The notes under the pieces: generated by a model
Told to the model about the DNA's origin: nothing
Databases searched by the model: none
What the model saw: the letters and a program-made list of their open reading frames with translations, nothing else
Program-made: the position numbers and the translations under genes
Origin: Cronobacter muytjensii ATCC 51329
Lineage (GTDB): Bacteria > Pseudomonadota > Gammaproteobacteria > Enterobacterales > Enterobacteriaceae
Assembly (NCBI RefSeq): GCF_001277195.1
Contig: NZ_CP012268.1
Location: forward strand, 3,658,001-3,722,000
Length of the DNA: 64,000 nt
Reading direction: 5' to 3'
Part shown: positions 58,685 through 64,000 of the stretch, piece by piece
How the letters are laid out: the number at the start of each line of letters is the position of its first letter
Position numbering within the stretch: position 1 is the stretch's first letter

Positions 58685-59446
58685 TTATTCTTCAGCTTCT
58701 TCTTCAGCATCTGCCTCGCGCGGACGCCGTTTACCGACGTAGAAGCGCGAGAAGAAAATCCCGACTTCAAACAGACAGTACATGGGTATCGCCAGTAGCG
58801 TTTGCGAGAAAACATCCGGCGGAGTGAGCAGCATCCCGACGACAAACGCGCCGACCAGAACATAGGGGCGTTTCTCTCGCAGATCCTGCGGTGTCGTGAC
58901 GCCCATCCAGCACAGCAGCACAATCGCGACCGGTACTTCAAACGACACGCCGAACGCCATAAACAGCGCCATGACGAAATCGAGATAGCTGGTGATATCG
59001 GTCGATACCACCACCCCAACGGGCGCGGTTTTGGTCAAAAAGCCGAACGCCAGCGGGAACACGACAAAGTAGGCAAATGCCATGCCGATATAAAACAGCA
59101 GCGTACTGGAGACTAGCAACGGTATGATTAACCGGCGCTCATGCTTGTACAACGCCGGAGCGACAAACGCCCAGACCTGGTACAGGATAACCGGCGCGGA
59201 GAGGATCACCGACACCATCATGGTCAGCTTGATAGGCGTAAAGAACGGCGACGCCACATCGGTGGCAATCATGCTGGCGCCATGCGGCATCTGGCTGATA
59301 AGCGGGGCCGAAACCAGTTGGTAAATGTCGTTGGCGAAATAGACCAGCGCCAGAAAAATCAGCAGCACCGCGATAATGCAGTTCAGCAGCCGCTTGCGCA
59401 GTTCAATCAGATGACTGATTAGGGGTTGGGTATCTTCAACTGCCAT
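58685..59446 (-). CDS. tatC: Sec-independent protein translocase subunit TatC
   Basis: TatC is the six-helix membrane core that binds twin-arginine signal peptides. The ATG at 59446 gives 253 residues and matches the family start (M-VEDTQPLISHLIELRKRLL). Conserved parts are PFFTPIKLT near 69, FAYFVVFPLAFGF near 121 and the C-terminal LLTPPDVFSQTLLAIP. The acidic tail ends EADAEEEAEE. It starts one base after the tatB stop. Confidence 0.98.
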   Translation of the reverse strand: MAVEDTQPLISHLIELRKRLLNCIIAVLLIFLALVYFANDIYQLVSAPLISQMPHGASMIATDVASPFFTPIKLTMMVSVILSAPVILYQVWAFVAPALYKHERRLIIPLLVSSTLLFYIGMAFAYFVVFPLAFGFLTKTAPVGVVVSTDITSYLDFVMALFMAFGVSFEVPVAIVLLCWMGVTTPQDLREKRPYVLVGAFVVGMLLTPPDVFSQTLLAIPMYCLFEVGIFFSRFYVGKRRPREADAEEEAEE

Positions 59447-59447
59447 G

Positions 59448-60026
59448 TCAGGATTTATCACTCACGGTAGAGACGGCTTCAGGCTTGCGCATGCCACCGG
59501 GCGCAGCGTCAGCGTTTTTCCCGGTGTCAGGGTGTACAGATTCCGCAGGGGAAGGCTGCGCTGCCACATCAGGCGTTGCCGTGTGCGGTTCATCCTGCCC
59601 CGGTTTCTGTGCGGGCGACTGGGCCTGATGCTCGGCCCTGGCCGGCGTCACGCCCTGATGTTCAGCCTCATTGCCTTTAACCAGCGGGTTGTGGATCGTG
59701 TGGGCTTCGTCGCTCGCTTTTTCAGGATCGTTAACGTTGTAAGACCGCTTCATGGATTCCGCCGCCTCGCGCAGTTCGTCCATAGAGGCTTTCAGCTCCG
59801 GCGTCAGGTTATCAATGCTCGCCTTTTCCACTTTCTTCAGGCTTTCCTGAAACTCCTGAAGCTTTAGCTCCTGAGTCAGTTCGTTCTGCACGGTGGTCGC
59901 AAGCGATCGCAGCGCGCGCACCCAGCCTGCGACAGTCCGGACAGCCACAGGCAAACGCTGCGGCCCCAGGACGATAAGACCGATAACAAAAACCAGCAGC
60001 AGTTCGCCAAAACCAATATCAAACAC
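59448..60026 (-). CDS. tatB: Sec-independent protein translocase subunit TatB
   Basis: TatB forms the receptor complex with TatC. The N-terminal membrane helix is MFDIGFGELLLVFVIGLIVL, followed by the GPQRLP hinge and an amphipathic helix. The 192 residues exceed the 171 of E. coli; the extra length is in the Pro/Ala/Gln/Glu-rich disordered C-terminal half. It starts 3 bases after tatA. Confidence 0.97.
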   Translation of the reverse strand: MFDIGFGELLLVFVIGLIVLGPQRLPVAVRTVAGWVRALRSLATTVQNELTQELKLQEFQESLKKVEKASIDNLTPELKASMDELREAAESMKRSYNVNDPEKASDEAHTIHNPLVKGNEAEHQGVTPARAEHQAQSPAQKPGQDEPHTATPDVAAQPSPAESVHPDTGKNADAAPGGMRKPEAVSTVSDKS

Positions 60027-60029
60027 GGA

Positions 60030-60293
60030 TTACACCTGCTCTTTATCACGTTTTTTGGCGTCGTCAGGGTTGACGTCGCTTTTGGTTTCGCTGATGCGTT
60101 TATCCTGCTCTGAAGGCGCGGTGAAATCCGCATCCTGACTCTGTTTCTGTTTATCGTCATCACCCATCGCTTTTTTAAAGCCTTTGATGGATTCACCGAG
60201 ATCGGAGCCCAGCGAGCGTAACTTTTTGGTGCCGAAAAGCAGAACAACCAGAACAGCGATAATCAATAACTGCCAGATACTGATGCCACCCAT
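60030..60293 (-). CDS. tatA: Sec-independent protein translocase subunit TatA
   Basis: TatA oligomerises to open the Tat pathway for folded proteins. It has 87 residues. The membrane helix is ISIWQLLIIAVLVVLLFG, followed by TKKLRSLGSDLGESIKGFKKA, the conserved amphipathic helix, and a charged tail. It is first in tatABC. Confidence 0.97.
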   Translation of the reverse strand: MGGISIWQLLIIAVLVVLLFGTKKLRSLGSDLGESIKGFKKAMGDDDKQKQSQDADFTAPSEQDKRISETKSDVNPDDAKKRDKEQV

Positions 60294-60330
60294 ACATTTC
60301 CTCAGTTACCAGTGATAATGGTATTCATCA

Positions 60331-60351
60331 GGCCACAGTATACCTGTGGCC
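60331..60351. repeat. Inverted repeat between ubiB and tatA
   Basis: GGCCACAG, TATAC, CTGTGGCC forms an 8-bp perfect stem in the 76-base gap. It lacks a T run on either strand, so it is not an intrinsic terminator. It could be a processing or protein-binding site near the tatA promoter. Confidence 0.5.
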
Positions 60352-60369
60352 GTTACATAACAATGCCTG

Positions 60370-62010
60370 CTAGTCGGTGCGCCGCCAGCCGATAAGCCAG
60401 ACGAGGATCCCGCCTGCCATCAGCCATCCGGGCGACATCCCCCAGTCAGGCCGGTTGATAAAGAGCAGCGTACCGCTCAGCATCAGCGTAGCGCCGATGC
60501 CAAACAGGTACCGCGATTGCCCTTGCTTCACGCGGTGTTCCTGCAGCTCATGGGCAATCTTATCAACACTTTGTTGCAGTTGTTTGCCTTGCCGCAGGCT
60601 GTTGTAGACCAGTTCAGGGATCTCCGGGATTTTCTCGGCCCAGAATGGGGCTTTTTCTTTAAAAGAGCGCACCAGCGCCGGGAAGCCCACCTGATCTTTG
60701 ATCCAGCTTTCGAGAAAAGGTTTCGCCGTTTTCCATAAATCGAGTTGCGGGTAAAGCTGACGCCCCACGCCCTCGATATAAAGCAGCGTTTTTTGCAGCA
60801 GCACCAGCTGCGGCTGAACTTCCATATTGAAGCGTCGCGCGGTATTAAACAGGTTCAGCAGCACGTGACCAAACGAGATATCCGCCAGCGGCTTTTCAAA
60901 AATCGGCTCACAGACAGTACGAATGGCCGACTCAAACTCTTCAACATTCGTGTCTGGCGGCACCCAGCCGGAATCAACGTGCAGCTCCGCCACGCGGCGG
61001 TAGTCGCGGTTGAAGAAAGCGATAAAGTTTTCCGCCAGATAGCGCTTATCTTCTTTATTTAGCGAGCCCACAATACCGCAATCAATACCGATGTATTGCG
61101 GGTCATGCGGGTGGTCATGGCTGACAAAAATATTGCCCGGATGCATGTCGCCGTGGAAGAAGCTGTCGCGGAAGACCTGGGTAAAGAAAACCTGAACGCC
61201 GCGCTCGGCGAGCAGCTTCATATCCGTCCCGTTGGCTTCCAGCGCCGCAACGTCATTCACGGGAATGCCATAGATACGCTCCATCACCATCATCGTCGGG
61301 CTGCAGTAGTCCGAATAGACTTCCGGAATGTAGAGCATCGGGCTGTTTTCAAAATTACGGCGCAGCTGAATGGCATTGGCCGCCTCGCGCAGCAGGTCAA
61401 GCTCATCAAGCAGCGTTTTTTCATACTCGCGCACTACTTCCATCGGCCGCAGACGGCGGCCATCTGGCAGCAGACGCGGCACCCAGCGCGCCAGGCGGTA
61501 AATCAGCTTCATGTCCGCTTTGATGACCGGCAGGATATCGGGGCGGATCACTTTGATGACCACCTCTTTGCCGTTCTCTTTCAGACGCGCGGTATGGACC
61601 TGGGCGATAGAAGCAGACGCGAGCGGGTTAATGTCGAAGTCATCAAACCAGGCTTCGACGGGGCGATCGCCCATCGCTTTTTCGATCTGCTGCTTCGCCA
61701 GTCGGCCATCAAAGGGAGCGACGCGATCCTGCAACAGAGCGAGTTGATCGGCGATAACCGGCGGGAAGAGATCGCGGCGGGTCGAGAGCATCTGACCAAA
61801 CTTGATCCATACCGGCCCCAGCTCCTGCAATGCCAGCCGCAGCCGCGTACCGAGCTCAAGATCTTTGTGGCGGTTGGGCAGCCAGAACAGCCCGCGACGC
61901 CAGACCCGCAGAGGCAGCGTAAGACGCATCCGTGGGATAAGCTCATCCAGACCGTAGCTCAGGAACGTTTTAATGATGAAATAAAGGCGCCGAATTTCAC
62001 CTGGCGTCAT
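60370..62010 (-). CDS. ubiB: Ubiquinone biosynthesis atypical kinase/ATPase UbiB
   Basis: UbiB is an ABC1/ADCK-family protein needed for ubiquinone synthesis, proposed to extract or present lipid intermediates. It has 546 residues as in E. coli. The KxGQ motif is in IKFGQMLSTR near residue 80, typical kinase-like blocks follow (VVIKVIRPD near 150, GDMHPGNIF near 287), and two C-terminal membrane helices lie near 500-540. Its ATG overlaps the ubiJ stop by 4 bases. Confidence 0.97.
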   Translation of the reverse strand: MTPGEIRRLYFIIKTFLSYGLDELIPRMRLTLPLRVWRRGLFWLPNRHKDLELGTRLRLALQELGPVWIKFGQMLSTRRDLFPPVIADQLALLQDRVAPFDGRLAKQQIEKAMGDRPVEAWFDDFDINPLASASIAQVHTARLKENGKEVVIKVIRPDILPVIKADMKLIYRLARWVPRLLPDGRRLRPMEVVREYEKTLLDELDLLREAANAIQLRRNFENSPMLYIPEVYSDYCSPTMMVMERIYGIPVNDVAALEANGTDMKLLAERGVQVFFTQVFRDSFFHGDMHPGNIFVSHDHPHDPQYIGIDCGIVGSLNKEDKRYLAENFIAFFNRDYRRVAELHVDSGWVPPDTNVEEFESAIRTVCEPIFEKPLADISFGHVLLNLFNTARRFNMEVQPQLVLLQKTLLYIEGVGRQLYPQLDLWKTAKPFLESWIKDQVGFPALVRSFKEKAPFWAEKIPEIPELVYNSLRQGKQLQQSVDKIAHELQEHRVKQGQSRYLFGIGATLMLSGTLLFINRPDWGMSPGWLMAGGILVWLIGWRRTD

Positions 62011-62612
62011 TTGCCCTCCAGTTTATCCAACCGTTTGGTTAATCCTTCCAGGCTGCGCTCAATAGCCGAAATTTCTTCGGCAAACCAGGCGACTTCCAGC
62101 GCGCCCGGCGCGACGCGCCACTCTTCGGTAATAGCTTCCGCCAGATATTGCTGGTTGCGCGTGAAGCTTTTTTGCAGCAATTGCCCGCCGCGACGCATCA
62201 CGCGGCCGATGCCTTCCGCCGCGATATCGCCAACCCACGGCGCCAGTAGCCCGGCGGGGTCAAACTCGGCCATATCCATCAGCGCGACGAAATTCTGCAC
62301 CACCTGCAAATCGCCCTGCACTTCCAGTTCGCCGCTACGAATAAGCGCGGTTAACTGCTGGCGATCCTGCAGTTTCGGTAATACGGCAAGCCGGGTGATG
62401 ACGGTACAGTCCGCCTCGCCTTCCCATTTGCTGAGCACATCCAGTTGCTGCTCGCTGAATACCAGCACCAGCGGCGTGGAGAGCTCTTCAAGCGTCACGC
62501 GCAGCACCTTGCCCTGCAGACGCTGGCGCGGCGCTTTCAGCGCGCTCTCGCGATACAGGAAGGTGTTCAACGCGCCTTCAATGCCTGCCATCATTAGCGG
62601 TGTGAAAGGCAT
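62007..62612 (-). CDS. ubiJ: Ubiquinone biosynthesis accessory factor UbiJ
   Basis: UbiJ is a soluble SCP2-domain protein that with UbiK scaffolds the cytoplasmic ubiquinone complex. It has 201 residues, as in E. coli (formerly YigP). The N-terminal SCP2 part (about 15-110) is followed by a helical C-terminus ending in a likely coiled coil (FAEEISAIERSLEGLTKRLD). In E. coli the small RNA EsrE lies in the 3' part of this gene; I cannot confirm it here. Confidence 0.95.
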   Translation of the reverse strand: MPFTPLMMAGIEGALNTFLYRESALKAPRQRLQGKVLRVTLEELSTPLVLVFSEQQLDVLSKWEGEADCTVITRLAVLPKLQDRQQLTALIRSGELEVQGDLQVVQNFVALMDMAEFDPAGLLAPWVGDIAAEGIGRVMRRGGQLLQKSFTRNQQYLAEAITEEWRVAPGALEVAWFAEEISAIERSLEGLTKRLDKLEGK

Positions 62613-62623
62613 CCGGCACCTCC

Positions 62624-63379
62624 TCAGAATTTGTAGCCGCGATGCAGCGCTACGATCCCGCCGGTCATGTTGTAGTAGTTAACGTTCTCAAAGCCCGCGT
62701 CGTTCATCATCGCTTTCAGAGTTTCCTGATCCGGATGCATGCGGATAGATTCGGCCAGATAACGGTAGCTGCCTGCGTCTTTCGCCACCAGTTCACCGAC
62801 GCGCGGCAGAATATGGAAAGAGTAGGCGTCATACGCTTTGTTCAGGGGCTCGAACACGGGTTTGGAGAACTCCAGCACCAGCAGACGACCGCCCGGCTTC
62901 AGCACGCGGAACATAGAGCGCAGCGCTTTTTCTTTATCGGTGACGTTACGCAGGCCGAAGGAAATTGTGATGCAGTCAAAGGTGTTATCCGGGAACGGCA
63001 GCGCTTCCGCGTTGGCCTGGACATACTCAACGTTGCCGACGATGCCGGTGTTACGCAGCTTTTCGCGGCCCATTTTCAGCATGGAATCATTGATATCTGC
63101 GAGCACTACTTTGCCGCTCTCGCCGACCAGACGGGAAAATTTGGCGGTCAAATCGCCGGTGCCGCCTGCGAGGTCAAGAACCTTCTGGCCGCGACGCACG
63201 CCGCTGCAATCGATAGTGAAGCGCTTCCACAGGCGATGAATGCCAAACGACATCAGGTCGTTCATGACATCATATTTCGCCGCCACGGAGTGGAAGACCT
63301 GCGCCACCATATCCGCTTTTTGCTCTTTCGCTACGGTCTGGAAGCCAAAGTGCGTTGTATCTCGTGAATCTTCAACCAT
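62624..63379 (-). CDS. ubiE: Ubiquinone/menaquinone C-methyltransferase UbiE
   Basis: UbiE is the SAM-dependent C-methyltransferase of both quinone pathways. It has 251 residues as in E. coli. The SAM-binding motif I VLDLAGGTGDLTAKF is near residue 67, and the family signature YDVMNDLMSFGIHRLWK is near 36. ITISFGLRNVTDKEKAL near 142 is the second signature. It is first of the ubiE-ubiJ-ubiB cluster. Confidence 0.98.
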   Translation of the reverse strand: MVEDSRDTTHFGFQTVAKEQKADMVAQVFHSVAAKYDVMNDLMSFGIHRLWKRFTIDCSGVRRGQKVLDLAGGTGDLTAKFSRLVGESGKVVLADINDSMLKMGREKLRNTGIVGNVEYVQANAEALPFPDNTFDCITISFGLRNVTDKEKALRSMFRVLKPGGRLLVLEFSKPVFEPLNKAYDAYSFHILPRVGELVAKDAGSYRYLAESIRMHPDQETLKAMMNDAGFENVNYYNMTGGIVALHRGYKF

Positions 63380-63468
63380 CTCAGTGCCTGCTTATCAAGG
63401 AAATGTTTGTGAAGTGTAACAGATTGGCCGCAATTGCCCTACGATTCAAGGCGGCATTGCCGCGCCGC

Positions 63469-64000
63469 TCAGCGCTCGCCCGCAACGCGAAACGCCGCTA
63501 AGTGGCTGTTTTCATCTGGAGCCTCAGCAAGCGCATCGGCGTCGGAAAGCGCGAACGCCTCATCTTCCTGCGTCGCCTGTTCGACCAAATCCGGATTAAT
63601 CTCGCGCTTCACCTCGACGCCCATTCCACGGAACGCCTCCGCCTGGGCGAGCAGATTGCCGCGCCCGGTGGCGAGCTTTTTCATCGCCTGCCGGTAGCTG
63701 TCGCTGGCTTTATCGAGGTTCTGACCGATAGCGCTCATGTCATCAATGAAAAGCCGCATTTTGTCGTACAGGCGGCTGGCGCGGTCGGCTATCTGCTGGG
63801 CGTTGCGGCTTTGATGCTCATAACGCCAGAGGTTAGAAATAGTGCGCAACGCCACCAGCAGCGTGGTCGGGCTCACCAACATGATATTGTTTTTTAACGC
63901 TTCGCTGATGAGCTCCGGCTGTTTGTCGATAGCCAGTAAAAAGGCGGGTTCGACCGGAATAAACATCAGCACGTAATCCAGCGTGCGCAACCCCGGCAGT
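63469..64000 (-). CDS. rmuC: DNA recombination protein RmuC, C-terminal part
   Basis: The gene runs off the right edge, so only about the last 177 codons are present. The fragment includes LRTLDYVLMFIPVEPAF and SPTTLLVALRTISNLWRYE, blocks of the RmuC domain, which resembles restriction-type nucleases. RmuC limits inversions at short inverted repeats in E. coli. The tail is acidic. The position upstream of ubiE agrees with E. coli. Confidence 0.94.
   Translation of the reverse strand, partial: LPGLRTLDYVLMFIPVEPAFLLAIDKQPELISEALKNNIMLVSPTTLLVALRTISNLWRYEHQSRNAQQIADRASRLYDKMRLFIDDMSAIGQNLDKASDSYRQAMKKLATGRGNLLAQAEAFRGMGVEVKREINPDLVEQATQEDEAFALSDADALAEAPDENSHLAAFRVAGER

Noticed and set aside
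58645..59019. Extended start of tatD inside tatC
   Set aside because: The extra residues are tatC in another frame; the family N-terminus MFDIG begins at 58644.

Overview
The window is chromosomal DNA of a gamma-proteobacterium of the family Enterobacteriaceae. Almost every protein has the length and sequence expected of its Escherichia coli counterpart, and the gene order is that of the E. coli chromosome near the replication origin. Codon use is GC-rich. A genus such as Cronobacter or Enterobacter would fit, but this is inference and the sequence alone does not settle it.

Layout. (1) 1-5870: the tail of an amino-acid ABC transporter ATPase (yhdZ-like), then an rRNA operon on the minus strand with two 5S genes, tRNA-Thr, 23S, tRNA-Glu and 16S. 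(2) 5940-14050: purHD facing away from the rRNA promoters, then yjaH, hupA, yjaG, nfi, hemE and nudC on the minus strand, and rsd on the plus strand. (3) 14100-19700: a TPP riboswitch and the thiamine operon thiCEFSGH. (4) 19700-22900: an accessory island between thiH and rpoC, with a lactose/cellobiose-type PTS EIIB-EIIA pair lacking EIIC, a membrane-anchored AraC-type regulator, and a secreted alpha/beta hydrolase whose gene overlaps the regulator gene tail to tail. (5) 22900-37100: rpoC, rpoB, rplL, rplJ, rplA, rplK, nusG, secE, tufB and four tRNA genes, all read on the minus strand, with their promoters, attenuator and leaders. (6) 37500-40500: coaA, birA and murB. (7) 40660-46090: a second minus-strand rRNA operon with tRNA-Ala and tRNA-Ile. 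(8) 46150-64000: hemG, trkH, yigZ, pepQ, fadBA with a FadR operator, two tandem ERIC-type repeats plus a fragment, a small secreted protein, fre, ubiD, rfaH, a glycine-zipper protein, tatD, tatCBA, ubiB, ubiJ, ubiE and the 3' part of rmuC.

How the parts work together. The core is growth machinery: rRNA, ribosomal proteins, RNA polymerase, elongation and transcription factors. Around it lie purine, thiamine, heme, CoA, biotin, cell-wall and ubiquinone biosynthesis, fatty-acid oxidation and Tat protein export.

The most striking structural point is that both rRNA operons have flanks that, in E. coli K-12, belong to two different rRNA operons each: hemG on one side and murB on the other (rrnA/rrnB), and purH on one side and thrV-5S-yhdZ on the other (rrnE/rrnD). 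This is the signature of recombination between rRNA operons. The accessory island in region 4 is the best candidate for an undescribed regulatory or transport module.
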